Assembly: GCA_002803225.1 (NCBI GenBank)
Contig: NXFV01000383.1
Location: forward strand, 1 to 50,438
Length of the DNA: 50,438 bases
Direction of reading: 5' to 3'
Source of the DNA: Gamarada debralockiae
Lineage: Eukaryota; Ascomycota; Leotiomycetes; Helotiales; Hyphodiscaceae
A model generated the notes under the pieces. It made no database searches. It was not told the DNA's origin and worked only from the letters and a program-made list of their open reading frames with translations. Of this stretch, positions 9,742-21,604 are shown in pieces. A program made the position numbers and the translations under genes. Within the stretch, counting starts at the first letter, position 1; each line of letters begins with the position of its first letter.

Positions 9742-12700
9742 ATGGAGGAAGACGAAGCTACACAACCAGGTCAGCTACTTCATTGGTCGCTTTCTTATCA
9801 TTTGTTACAGGCTGCTACTTGGCAACAAGTTTCCACGCCTCGCACTGTCCCCATCCCTCAAGCTTCCATTTTGCGCAATCATGAAAATGGATCTTATGCT
9901 TACGAACTTGTAGCAACCCAGCAGGTCATTGACCCAAGACGACTTGGTCAAGCTAATTCCGGTTTGAATGACGAAGATCTCGCCGACATCTTCTGCATTC
10001 TTCACCCCTCCTCCCTCCCTGCTCATAAAGCTGCTGCGCTTATCCGCGAGCAGGCCCCGCAACACACAATCAGCACTCAAAGCGATGTTAAGATCCGCGA
10101 GCGAGGCAGCGACGCAGAAAATGACCCCGGTACCTTCGAGCTCGCCGCTCGGGGCCTCACATCTTGTGACATTGTTCTCCGACTTTCGGCCAATCTCAAG
10201 GACCCTCTTGGCGGATATCGATTTGGACGGAATAGGCAGCGATGCGACTTTGTTCTTGGTAGAGATGATGAAGTGAAGAGAGTCAGCAATATACACTTCC
10301 GTATTTACATCAATGAATATGGAACCATCATGCTTGAGGACCAGTCCACAAACGGTACTGCAGTCGATGGAGTCTTGCTACGAGCCAAAGACAAGGAAAA
10401 CGGTCGCGACTACAGACATACCCTCGAGCAAGGCTCCATCATCATCCTCACGATGACCCCACCTGAGGAAGATTTTAGATTCATTGTTCGCGTTCCTCAG
10501 CGCGACGAAGAGTCTGAAATCGCATATCGGCGGAACCTTACCAATTACTTCCATCGTATCCATAATGCCAACTTGGACCGACAGAGACAGACTCGGACCA
10601 CCGGAGTTGGTCCAGGCCACCATGAGCCGGTAAGTCAGACACTCTCGATCCGTGCTGCTGATGCTGATATGCCATAGCCCAACATCTTCGCAACTCCAGA
10701 TACTGGCACTCCAGATCCATCAATATCGAATGTGGGTAGGTATGTCAGAGAATGGCGTGGCGGCCCCAAGTATAATAAGGTCGGAACCATCGGCAAGGGT
10801 GCCTTTGCAACGGTGTACAAGCTCACCGCCAAGTTTGACGGTGTTCCATTCGCTGGCAAGGAGCTTGAGAAGAGACGATTCATGAAGAACGGTGTCCTTG
10901 ACCAGAAGGTGGACAATGAGATGAATATTATGAAGAAGATCAAGCACGTATGTATTCGATCATCTGGTTCACGAATGTTGCTGATGGAAATAGCCCAATG
11001 TTGTTCAATATGTCGAGCATATTGATTGGGAGGAGTATCTCTACATCATTATGGAGTATGTTCCCTACGGAGACCTTGGCAGTTTGATCTATCGACGTGG
11101 ACACTTGCCCGAAGCAGATGTCAAGGTCATGGCTAGTCAGCTTCTTAGTGCTCTCAAGTACCTCCATGGTATGCAGATAACCCATCGCGATGTCAAGCCT
11201 GACAACATCTTGATCCACAACTTCAGCCCATTACACGTCAAATTGACCGACTTCGGCCTTTCAAAGATGGTTGACAGCGAGGAGACATTCCTGCGTACTT
11301 TCTGCGGTACTTTACTGTACTGTGCTCCAGAAGTGTACTCTGAATACCGTGAGTATGACGATGCAGGACGGAGAAATCCTCGAGGAATTGTCAAGAAGGC
11401 CCTGCCCCCTCAGCGATATGATGCTGCTGTTGATATTTGGTCTCTTGCTGGAGTGCTCTTCTACGCGCTCTGTGGAAGCCCTCCGTATCCTGTCAAGAAT
11501 GGCACAACCTATCAGGAGCTCTTAAACCATATTATGACTGAGCCGCTCGATATCAGACCTCTGCAGATAGCTGAAGTCTCCGAGAGTGGAATTCGTTTCG
11601 TACGAAGCATGCTTCACACTCGTCCTGAACATCGCGCTACCATTGTTGAACTCGAGGATTCACCTTGGCTGGGCGGCGGAGACAGTGTAGAGATGTCTAT
11701 TGAAGATGATGAAGTCGACATGATCGGTGATGGTTGTATTGATCGGCAGCTCCAAGATGGAGCCTCGCAGCTGAGTATCCACGAAGAGGATTTCCGTCAA
11801 ATTGTTGATAGCCAAGGCGAGGGTGATTTTCAGAGCGTTAGCGACCTCACCGAGATACAACAACGCGAGATTCCTAACAGCTTCAACACCGACGATAATT
11901 CAAACGGTAGTTATGGATTTCCAAGCGCTCCTGTCAATCCAGGCAATGGCCGCTTATTTGGGGAAGTCAACATTGCCGCTTTGGGCAGTTCGGGTGCGAT
12001 TCCTCTCGATCACCTTCCAATTCCGACAGTGAATCATCGCGATGCGCTTTCCCAACCTAGATTCTCGCAAGAGTCAATGTTTACGCAAAGCGAACCCTCG
12101 AATGATTCCCCTCGAATTGAAGACGGCTCTCAACACCCACAGTCTGCCGCAGTCACAATGGCGATGCCTCCTCCACCACCTCCTGCCAACGAGACAAAGA
12201 CGACCAACAATAGCGAGGCTGATGAGCGTGCTGCTAGATCTTCCAGTTTGATGGGTGCGGAATCGCTGGTCGGACATCTTAACATGCACTCACCAGCCTC
12301 CACGACGTCCCCTTCTGCCATCGTGGGTACGCCGCCAGCTACAAACGTCCACGGTGCAACCGTCAGCCTTCGAAGACCTCGAGAGGATGACGACGAAGAA
12401 TTCAATGACCAACCCTGGCGTCCGAGCGACCTGCCTCCGAAGAAGAGACGTAAATCTGAGAGAGAGATAGAAATGCTCGTCTCTCCAAGCGTTTTCTGGG
12501 ATCCCAAAGATCGATCGACTCACCACAACAACTACCCCACAATGTCTGTATCAGATCTGAAGAACTACCAGAAGTATGCTGAAGGAAAGGGGGAGTTATT
12601 TGAGCATGGCCAGAAGACGTTCGATACCACCATGCAAAGCTTCAGAAGCAGCAGAAGCCCATCCCTGGAGCCTGAAGCTGCCCGCGCTCGTTCTGAACCC

Positions 12701-13600
12701 ATTAGAGACGACGGACGCCGTATAATGATGAAGCGCGACGAACGGAAGCTTGGTGAAGACTTTGCAGACAGAATCAAGGCAATTGAGCGGCAGAGTCGTA
12801 CGATCCGAGACTCTTATATGCCGGAGACAGCCCGCGGATCGGACGAGCCGGTGTATGATACCGTCGAAAGCAATAGCCCGTCTGGTAACATTCCTTCTGA
12901 TTTACTCCCCGTCGTCGGAAACGATTTCCAACCCCCCAAGCGCATCCTTGCCAAGATCCTAGCAACGCCAGACAGCTGTCTCCCGACGCTCAACTTGAAC
13001 ATCACCGATAATCTCACGAGTTGGGGTCGTGGCTTCAAGAACACAGTTCGATTTGCAAATGGCCAGGAGATCCGACTTCCCAAGTACGCGTTCAAGATGC
13101 TACTCTTCAAGCCTGGTGTCTACACGTCCAACAACATGCCCGATGCCAACGATCCTGAAATGACATTCTACATATCCTCTAAAGCCACATACGGGATTAA
13201 GGTCAATGGTGTTCAAGTTCCTAGCGTCAATCATCTCGAGCCGCAAACACCATCCAAGTTCTGGGTGGAACTTCGACATGGTGACATTCTCACTATCTGG
13301 TGGTCCGATCTCAAGCCCGACAAGATTTTCACGAGATTTAGATTTGAGTGCTACTGGGGCAGATCGAAGGAACCTCGCAAGGAAGGCGAAACGCTTGACA
13401 TCCTCCCTGAAGGAGAGCTGCTGAATGAGATTGAGGGCGTCTGTTTGGCACAGGAGAAGATTATGCTTGCGGAGATCGAGAGACGAGAAGAGGATGATCG
13501 TAAGATGCGAGAGCAAGAGAAGCAGGCTCAGAAGAGTGGGGCTATGAGACAGGTTGATGTCGATCAGCCGTTCACAGGACGTGCAGCTTCCGCCAACTAA
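9742..13600 (+). CDS. FHA-kinase-FHA serine/threonine protein kinase (Rad53/Chk2-like)
   Basis: Four exons are read: 9742-9769, 9914-10629, 10678-10947 and 10994-13600, giving 1206 residues. Splicing the first intron (144 bases, a multiple of three) joins EATQPATQQVIDPRRLG; without it a non-conserved insert would be read. An N-terminal FHA domain lies at about residues 100-190 (FGRNRQRCDFVLG, SNIHF, DQSTNGT). The kinase domain spans about 275-565: glycine loop GTIGKGAFATVYK, Lys in FAGKELEK, HRDVKPDN at about 402, TDFGLSK, and CGTLLYCAPEV. A long Ser/Pro-rich linker has a basic PPKKRRKSER patch, a likely nuclear signal. A diverged C-terminal FHA-like region lies at about 1015-1130 (TYGIKVNG, VELRHGDILTIWW), then an acidic/basic helical tail. 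This order is that of Rad53 and relates it to the DNA-damage checkpoint kinases; in Neurospora PRD-4 and MUS-59 are the relatives. Which fungal orthologue it is cannot be settled by eye. Confidence 0.85.
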
Positions 13601-14233
13601 CTTTCCTCTCTCCTATTGGCATCGAAACGTACACCGAGACCACTGCATCACAACTTCACCACTCCACCTATTTCGATTTGCATTGAAGTTTGGGGAGCCA
13701 CAACAAATCACATCACATTGTACGAATAGTTTTCTTTGCGTTTACACATGATACATACTGAGCAAGCGGGAGTGGATTTTTGAATTTGGCACCTTTCTTA
13801 CTGGCTCTGCGTTAGGGAGCGAAAAAAGAACTGGGAGTTTATGGCTGTTTGCATCGATTGATTGAGAGGTACAGATAGTGCGCGAGCATAGTAGGCAGAT
13901 GATCACTCAGATTGTTACATAACTAGGATGAAAATAAAAGATACCATTGCCTGAAGCCCGGGGTTTGGTGACCTCGTGAAGTGACAGTCGATAAATTGTC
14001 CCAGTATGAACAGTACATCATCTGACACTTCCAAATTTTCTATTCATTTTCGACCCAGTCTCATTCATGTCCTATCGGAAACCCCCCAATCGGCCGGTCT
14101 TTGCTATCGCATCTTTCTCGGTCTTCCGCTTTCTTTTACCAATAGTATTGGGAGGCTATTCGTACTTTGACCTGGTAACCTCGATTTCGCTCGCTCTCTC
14201 TACTATCTGTATTCAGGCATACCCTAGAGAACT
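13601..14233. other. 3' flank of the kinase gene
   Basis: This is untranslated and intergenic sequence. A short plus-strand frame at 14067-14333 overlaps the small minus-strand gene and looks like a shadow. Confidence 0.4.
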
Positions 14234-14593
14234 TCAACGGAATACGCACAGCACCTTAGCATCCGGCTGCTTCGTCCGATTCATGCGGCGCCTACTACTA
14301 TTCTGCTCTTCCATACTCGTCAACCTCAAATAATTCATCAAACTCAACTCCTCCTTTCCTTCTTCAGCATCTTCCGGGACCTCGGCTAAAATGAGGTACT
14401 GTCCTATCAGAACCGCCACATCACCAGTACGGATTTCATCATCCCACACACCTTCCTCGACTGTTTGCAGAGGAGTGACAAAATACTTGACCGCGCGCCC
14501 CTCAAGCTCAACCTCCACATCTGCATCCGAAAGCCAGGTCAGCTTTTGGACAACCGCTTTCAAAGCCTGAACATACAATCGTTCAGTCACCAT
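14234..14593 (-). CDS. Small hypothetical protein, 119 residues
   Basis: An uninterrupted frame runs from an ATG in good context (AAAGATGGTG) to TGA or TAA, coding MVTERLYVQALKAVVQKLTW and an acidic middle (AEVPEDAEEGKEELSLMNYL) followed by a basic Arg-rich tail. It has the amino-acid balance of a real soluble protein, with no signal peptide and no membrane segment. I do not recognise the family. The basic tail after SMEEQNSS could be intron read-through, so the C-terminus is uncertain. Confidence 0.4.
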   Translation of the reverse strand: MVTERLYVQALKAVVQKLTWLSDADVEVELEGRAVKYFVTPLQTVEEGVWDDEIRTGDVAVLIGQYLILAEVPEDAEEGKEELSLMNYLRLTSMEEQNSSRRRMNRTKQPDAKVLCVFR

Positions 14594-15053
14594 CTTTATA
14601 CCATGCCTTGTAGTCGTTCCACTAGAACACCGGGAGCAAGTAGTTTCCTAATCAAGAATGGCTCAAGAGCAAACGGAGTGATTTTCCCTGTATGAGGGAA
14701 GAGCCGGGGTAAATGGAGTACACGAAAAGTGAACCCGATTGAGATCGAGAGGTGCAAAAAATAACATTGAGTCGATATTCCTTACCACATCGACACTCGT
14801 CGGATCAATACCCCCGGGATACAAAACCTTGGGAGATGGGTTCGTCGATATCGACGCTTTCGCCTATCATGTGTCGGCTACGTTCTGAATGTATGATGTG
14901 GTGCTTCACTTCATCGAGCATCTCTCAGTCGTCGCTTCCCCGAGAATTGTGAGCTGATGTCTGTCATCCTACGCTCGATTCGACCCAACCACTGGTTCAT
15001 CTCCAGGATGTCATGCGTCACGTCCGCATTGCATCCCTTCTGGCGATTTTGCG
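14594..15053. other. Spacer, nothing recognised
   Basis: Short frames only, with no splice-supported gene or repeat. Confidence 0.4.
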
Positions 15054-17091
15054 TTATTCGACTTTATACGCCAAGGCTAGGATGGATTGATTGAGCGATG
15101 CGGTGCGTCGAGTGAGACGCCCGGATCCTGTGCATACTTGAAGGAAGGTGATCTCATTGGCGCGGCGACCAAATATGCAGTCCTTGAAGCCTTTGCGGTT
15201 GTACGTCGATAGGAAGTTCAAGGTCCTTACAATTCCGTTCGTCTTTCGAATGGCATCGTAGAGATCAGCATTGATATGATGCTCGTTGACGACGAGATCA
15301 TAGTTGTAGCCATCTGTACCGGCTTCTTGGACACTGTAGATACCAGACGTGAGGCAGGTGATTCTATCTAGGTCTGAAGAGCCGATGGTGTACTTATCTC
15401 CATTTGTCATGATGGTTGTCAGTTCCGTCAAAGCCGCTTCGGGATGAAACTCGATTGGCGGAATATCATTGATTGTCCTTGAAGCTGAGCCCGCGTGTTG
15501 GAGATTGTTGAAGATAGCAGTCAACTTGAAGCCATCTTCTGGCCACTGCACAACCATGAGAACTCTTCTCTCCCCAGATCAAGCACCGAGCCTGGGAGAA
15601 GGTATCCGAGATCGAGAATCCTCCGCATGAAGACGTCCCAGCAAAATCCGTGCCTCTTATGATCATCATCGTACTGGTCATTGAGCGGAAAACCTTCGAT
15701 TGCTGGTATCACTACTTTGAGGAAGACCTTGGAATTGATCGACATCAGCGGAATGACTTTCAGGAACAGCAACTCCAGATGTTTGCGCTCTGCTTTCAAC
15801 TTGTATGTTGATTCGAGGAAGTCAGCAATTTCAGTCAGATCAGCGTCGTTCAGTAGTGAGAGCAGAAGGACAATCATTTGAAGGAATCGAGGTCGGATCA
15901 GCTTCTGCGTCGTGTCCTTCCCACCTACTGGATCGAGGGAGTTAAAATATGAGGCGCTGAGAGTGATGATCTCCTTGATACCTTGACTTGTAGTCAGGGT
16001 TCGGAACATTGAGCCGTGATTGATGCCATATCTGGCGTTACTGGGGTTGATGATTTTGGCTCGGGTGGACACCCGGAAGACCACTGGACTCCTGACGCAC
16101 AATCGTCGAGCGTCTTCGATCATGATATCCAAGTGTACACGCGTTTCTTCAAAGGTCATGTCCGGCCCTCCTCGAGAAATCAGATGTCGGAAATTGACCA
16201 TCAATTTCGTGATGGAACTTCCATCCACCTCGATCAGAGTGCTCTCCAAGTCCCATTCTCCATTCCAGAGGTCGTTGACGATCTTGACAAACTGACTGTC
16301 GATCATCACTCTGTCTTTCTGCTGCAGTGACAAGGCTGACATGTTGATGAGCGCCGTGGAAGAATTGGGCATCTGCATATCGATCTTACTCTTGCGCAGC
16401 CTATTCACGCGGCTAGCAACCATAGTCGTCTGGTCGCCCTGATAACTCTGCACGATGGACAGGTCCGACGAAACACTGAACTGCATCAGCAGGCTTGCAG
16501 CAGTATTGGCTCTCCAAATCGATCTTCTGCTCGGGTTCCTGTCCTGCCATGCTGATCTGCTCGAGGTGAGTTACCTGCGGCTTATCTGCGCCTGAAAGAA
16601 ATGTAAGTCCGATGCGTGGTACAAGCGCCTGTTCATCCACCTCCGGCATCATCACCCCCTCCATGTAAGTACGACGCACTTTCTCATCAGCACGTTTTCG
16701 AATCGTTTCAACATCAAGTCGGACTCCTCTGGCCGCAAGAGCTTGTTCGCCATGTCTCCCACATTTGGTTATTTGCTTGCATTGCTCCATTCGCTCGATG
16801 AGACACGGATTCCATTCGGATCAAGCCTTCGCCTGGTGCTAGTCGGGGAATAACCACTTCAATCCCACCGCCATTCACCGAGGCTCTTTCTGGTGGCGTG
16901 AAGTCATCGTCGGATCCACTGCTTGCTGGGTAGTTTCCTGGACCGCCAGGACAACCTGGCATGAGCCCAAATCGATTGATGCGACTCATCGCCTGCATTG
17001 TGTTAGCACTTCCTGAAAGCTCGAACCATAGTTTTGAAAATGAACGATTTGATGAGAGTGGTAAGGGTGGAAATCCAGCGAGTGGGCCCAC
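15054..17091 (-). pseudogene. Unrecognised intronless gene with about three frameshifts
   Basis: Four successive minus-strand frames look like one protein read in pieces. The first is 17091-about 16780 (NRFGLMPGCPGGPGNYPASS), the second about 16800-16470 (RLDVETIRKRADEKVRRTYM), the third 16486-15521, a 321-codon open stretch (VFRVSTRAKIINPSNARYGI), and the fourth 15557-15054 (MVVQWPEDGFKLTAIFNNLQ to ALAYKVE and TAA). Junctions at about 16790, 16480 and 15550 show no GT..AG intron that would fix the frame, so single-base indels are the simplest reading. No RIP-type stop codons are present in the long parts, so decay here differs from the other pseudogenes in the window. I recognise no domain. 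An old gene, a sequencing-error gene model or an endogenised foreign gene are all possible. Confidence 0.4.
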
Positions 17092-17154
17092 GGCCTAATG
17101 TATGAGGGGCTCATGTAAGGCTCTCCTTACTCGAGCTGGGGCTCTCCCTTATGA

Positions 17155-17514
17155 CTACAGGACGATCGTTGGAAGAGAGCTCGTCAATGTACAGTACCTC
17201 CACCCAATCACCATTTGCCACGACCCACCAACCCCAGGGTTAGCATAGAGAAATGCGATAAAGTCTGCCTTACAAGACTCCAATCTCTCCGTTCGCAGCA
17301 CCTGATATTTTGCCTTGATTGCCTGACCAATATGGTCTGGCGCAAAAAGCAGGTGCCATAGGCAAGCGGTGATATACAAGGTTATAATTATCAAGAGGCT
17401 GAAATTAGACTCGATGATTTGAGGGAATGATGGATGTGGCTGCAAGCACCGCCTTGTGCGAGGCTTGCAAGCCTTTTCAATATTGTATATGCAAGTTTGC
17501 ACCGCCACACACAA
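17155..17514 (-). other. Open frame with a possible membrane segment, doubtful
   Basis: A 119-codon minus-strand frame contains a hydrophobic stretch (SLLIIITLYITACLWHLLFA). It overlaps the upstream region of the plus-strand gene at 17621. I cannot tell a gene from chance. Confidence 0.2.
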
Positions 17515-17620
17515 TGCGCAAGCAAGGCTGCGGTTCGCGGACGAGCACCTGAGGATGGGGACCTTTCATATACTCAACTTCCCCGCCTCGTCACACCACA
17601 AAACTTTCATTAAGAAAAAA

Positions 17621-18802
17621 ATGGCACGACTCGGCGCACGGAGAACAATCTTCAATTTCTGGATATATTCGCGACTTTCCAAGCAGGCTCAAGCACAATG
17701 GTGCTACTACCCCGGCGGCGAAGACAAGGCTCTACAAGATTATCCATGCGACCCGTATGCGTATACGACGCTTTGCTGCCCGTTGGGGTGGACATGCTTC
17801 TCGAATAATTTGTGCGTGGTGACTGATGAAACTACTGTTGGAAGTGCCTATCCAGTGGGCACTGCGTTGAGGGGGACATGTACGAATCCAGCTTGGAACG
17901 ATACTGCTTGCGGGGATTTCTGCTTAGGTGTGTATTCTTGAATTTAATTTTGCACCCGACTACAACTTTTTAATGCAGCAAACTAACTGATTGGGGTTTT
18001 GACAGATGATACGGGCTCGTCTGATAATGGATCCCTACAATCTTGCGGAGGCGGCAACTGGTGCTGCCAATCCTCTGTGGACGCTGGAACCTGCGATTGC
18101 ACAAGTGGACAAGGGACCTTCTCAATACCAGATGGTGAAGCACAAACGATTATTGGTGTCCAGGGTTTGGGGAGCACGAGTATAAATTCCCAGGCGGCCT
18201 CCACATTATCTTCTGCCATACAGACTTCAAGCACACCTCTCTCAACCAACTCAAAAGCTTCAAGCACTTCAAGCGCCTCAAAATCCACGCCAATCTCATC
18301 ACAACTTCTCACCTCCACACTCTCTCCAAGCCACACCTCCCCCACCCCAACATCCTACACTAGCAGCCCCACCGGCTCGTTGGCAGCCGCGACCTCAACT
18401 CATCCTGCCCTCTCAGTCACCCAAACGCCGGGATTCAAAGCCGGCATCGCCGTAGCTGTAATCTTTGTCGTCTTCGCAATTACCGCCTTTTGCCTATGGT
18501 GCTTCTGGTATCGGCATCGCGACCCTGGTTCGAACATCCCTGCGATGTCTGACGTTGATTCCGACATATATAGTCCGGAACCCACGAGCGCGGTACCTGG
18601 GCCGATATTGAGGCCCAATCCGGATCCATACGAGTATAGGAGCGGCAATGATGGGTTGCGGCTATCGCCGGTGAGTGGTAGGGGTAACAATAGGAATTCT
18701 GGATGGAGTGGTGGCTATAGTGGTGGGTTTCCTGGGAGAGCAACTACTGAAATGATCAGGCCGGTCGTGGATCCGTATCGAATGCCTTATGAAGGCACCT
18801 GA
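17621..18802 (+). CDS. Cys-rich, Ser/Thr-rich single-pass membrane protein
   Basis: Two exons, 17621-17927 and 18006-18802, with a GTGTGT..ACAG intron carrying a CTAAC branch site, give 367 residues. The ectodomain has many cysteines (QWCYYPGGEDK, CDPYAYTTLCCPLGWTC, CGGGNWCCQ), followed by a Ser/Thr-rich, probably O-glycosylated stalk of about 120 residues. A membrane segment comes next (GIAVAVIFVVFAITAFCLWC), then a basic stop-transfer and a Pro/Gly/Tyr-rich cytoplasmic tail. The order resembles fungal wall-stress-sensor-like (Mid2-like) proteins, a common unnamed family in filamentous ascomycetes. The N-terminus before QAQAQW is only weakly hydrophobic for a signal peptide, so the first 25 codons may be shifted or mis-started. 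Function as a surface sensor is inference. Confidence 0.7.
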
Positions 18803-19860
18803 TTGAAGTTTGAGTGATGGAATGGTGAGACTGAGGGATTCTGGTAACTTGTAGGTATGGGGCGATTTGTACGAATATGTAATCATTCATCCTTTTTGGG
18901 AGTTTTGGAGCATGGACGAGTAACGATGAGACGATAGCATGAACAGATGACCGGACCGCAGCACTCGCTGTTTGAATTGTATGATAAGAGATTTAGAGCA
19001 CATATGGCTTGGGAAGGCTTCACATTCGGAAGCTTTTTGATGCATATGGATTGGTTTCCTCTTTAGGGAACTCCTAATTACCCAGCTAGTTACTAGGAAC
19101 GAAGCAATCCTTCAACAAAAGGAACCCAACACTTATCATGTCCGCACAAGAACAGCAATATCCTGCAAATGGCAACTAGCTGTCCAATAATCCATGTCAT
19201 GGCAAATAGAAAACGAGAACGCGCTGAGAACACTCCAAGATTTAGGTATATATGAGAGATCCGGCCTCCAGCCCGACAAAGAATCCATTCAGCAAGCTCC
19301 AACCGCATTATGGATAGCGAGGAAGAACATGCGCGTCTTTCCATTATCCTGCTCATTGAAACTTCCTTGGGAATGATTGCTCGAATTCAAGTCGGACGTA
19401 TTGCTGTCAGCGTTGAGTGGTGCCTCCGACGACAATTTCGCAACCAGGATTCGAAATTCGCCTTTGAAATTTGAGGGCAACACGGGATGTTCTTATTATT
19501 CCTGCAACGGCAGGGGCCGTTATTCCCTCCTGAATCGTCCCGCCCACTGCCTCGATATGATACAGGAGATGACACTCTCATCTAGCCGTAAGATTCCTTG
19601 CACCGCTCAAAGTGCCCTTCGAACGTGGCTTTGTGAACGGGCTGTCGAGCAGACGAAGCATCTTCTCCTTTATGAAGATGCATAGAGCTTGCATGTGCTC
19701 TACCAAGAAATCTTCAAGGTCCAACCTCACGAAGGTGTAATCCAGTTATCGTCGTGCGCTAATAGAGCTGAATTCCAATATTAAATCCGAAGCCAGGCAA
19801 TCGAAAATATTCTGAGTATCTCTGGGTAAATTTCAGATTCAGTAATCGCTCACTAGAGGA
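18803..19860. other. Intergenic region with minor ORFs
   Basis: Short frames occur on both strands at 19093-19685 (for example a minus-strand frame with RFLFAMTWIIGQLVAICRIL), but no domain, start context or splice pattern supports a gene. It may contain a decayed gene on the minus strand. Confidence 0.3.
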
Positions 19861-19861
19861 G

Positions 19862-20342
19862 GAAGATTGAAGCTGGGAGAGCTTCATGGTTTCCAAGATC
19901 CAGGTCGAGATTGGAACACATGAGTACGCTTGAATCCGGGAAGATTGCGAAGTACTTATTCTCGGAGAGGTGGGCCACCAGGCTTCAGCTCGATGGCGGG
20001 ATCAATGGGTCCTCTCATGAAGGTCAGACAACTCAAGAGCGCCGGTGACATCTATGCCAGTGATAAGAAGTGGATTCTCTTTTGGAGACGGGAACCAGGC
20101 TGTACCAAGAATGAACGGGTGGTCTCGGGAAACAAGACTTGCTCAAACTTCAAATCCGAAGTCTGCTGACAAGTGATTCGTACGCCCTTCACTTTAGGAA
20201 CTCGACCGGGCCATTCCTTGAAATCCATTGATACAAGCATGTAAGGATGAAAGATGCGAAAGATGTGGGGTAAAAGTAGTGTATTTAAGATCAAAACCAT
20301 CGCCAAATTGCCAGAACATGAGCGACTAACAAACGAAAACAC
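19862..20342 (-). pseudogene. Decayed unrecognised gene fragment
   Basis: The minus strand reads a protein-like stretch ending QPGSRLQKRIHFLSLA at 20052. A second stretch runs from about 20050 (MRGPIDPAIELKPGGPPLRE) to a TAA, and after a one-base shift YFAIFPDSSVLMCSNLDLDL continues to LPASIFLL and a TAG near 19862. The segment just beyond (about 19815-19862) carries the intron-type motif TGAGCGATTACTGAA discussed in the findings, so the stop may be inside an intron. The family is unknown to me; a frameshift is likely. Confidence 0.3.
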
Positions 20343-20768
20343 AGGTTTGGTTCCGTCCCGAAGTTTCCAATTCTGCTGTATTAACTAACCCTGCGATGCG
20401 ACTTTCCGTTAGCTGCAGCACCTGGTGAAGGTTCCTTGCCACCACGCCTTCCGATCAAAGTAAAGCTGTATAGATTGCGGAAGTCAAGGTGTAGTTACTT
20501 AAGTAAAAAGGCATCTCGCCTTTGTCAGTTTCACTTGGCGCGAAAGTTCTGTCTGGAGTAAACTACGGTGACGAGGTCAATAGCCGGCTCAAGAAACGCG
20601 ATGAATTTGGCAACTGATGGTCTTGGCAAATAAATGAAAGACAGAGGCAACAGGTCTCGCAGCAAAGTTATCTGTACAGTATACTTTTCTGTAAAACGGA
20701 GGAGCAACTTTTACCCCGCACGAGCCACTTGGTTTACAGACAACCACCCCTTGGCCTTCTTCCCAATA
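20343..20768. other. Spacer, nothing recognised
   Basis: No gene, tRNA or clear repeat is seen. Confidence 0.4.
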
Positions 20769-21550
20769 CTACGAACTCTCCAAAACACCCTTCATAAGTT
20801 CCCCAACCTTCTCTGGCATACTCAACTGCAACATATGGCCCGCCTTACATCTGAGAATCTCACTCCCCGCAATTCCCGCCAACTGCAGCTGCAGCTCCAT
20901 CAGCAAAAGTCTATCCGCCTCACAAACTAAAATAAAAACTCGGGACTTCCACCCGGCCACAATAAGCGAGTACTCTATCCCAGTCTGCAGCTGATTGCGG
21001 TTTTAGTTCCTTCATCCATTCATCTGTTTCGACTTCGGGCAGCTCGTGGTAAATGTTGTCGCGGGCGTTGAGGCAATTTAGCGCTCCTCCCTACACGGAG
21101 TCAGTTTTGGTTCTGTATGTAAGTATGGTCAAATGGAGCAGCGAGTGAGGGAAAGCCTACGTTGAATTCGTAGAACGGCACATTAGGTGGTGTTGTCCCC
21201 TTGGGGAAAACCCCAGCTGCGATAAACAAAATCTTCACTACACCTCCCTTCAGGCCTTGCTCCTTTCGAGCCTTTGCTGTCAGACCTTCGATGACAGCCG
21301 AGCCGAGAAAACCTGCTGCTGAATGTAGAACCAAAAGGACTTCTTGTTCATCTTCAACTGCTTTGGAGATCGTAGATCGAATGTTGGCGATATCATCATC
21401 CATGCTGGGATTTCTTGGTGAGGTTGTACCAGTACTGACCAGGGACGCAACTTCGGTGGTGTATCTTTGCGATTGGAGGATTGAAGTGACTTTCTCGAAT
21501 ACTGTAGGCCCTTCCCAGAGGCCTGGAACGAAGATGATTGTGGGGGCCAT
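20769..21550 (-). pseudogene. Alpha/beta hydrolase pseudogene (AB_hydrolase_1 type)
   Basis: The minus strand starts with MAPTIIFVPGLWEGPTVFEK, the usual start of the fungal alpha/beta hydrolase family related to salicylate-type esterases. The nucleophile elbow is in LLVLHSAAGFLGS, followed by GLKGGVVKILFIAAG and VPFYEFN. After a GTAGGC..ACAG intron the frame is lost. One frame gives NCLNARDNIYHELPEVETDE, with a TAG just before it (DSV then stop), and later a further shift is needed to reach EADRLLLMELQLQLAGIAGS and the tail KVGELMKGVLESS (TAG at 20769). At least two frameshifts and one stop separate the parts, so the gene is dead. The catalytic His region (CKAGHMLQLSMPEKV) is still readable. 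Confidence 0.72.
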
Positions 21551-21604
21551 GTTTGCTGAAGTTGAAGTGGCTTCGATGAGAAACTTGATTGCACCAGAAT
21601 GCAA

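Noticed and set aside
9770..9913. Reading the first kinase intron as coding, since it has no stop in frame
   Set aside because: GT..AG ends are present, and removing the 144 bases joins a much more natural ATQPATQQVIDPRR sequence.
14067..14333. Plus-strand frame of 88 codons
   Set aside because: It overlaps the better-supported minus-strand frame and shows no domain.
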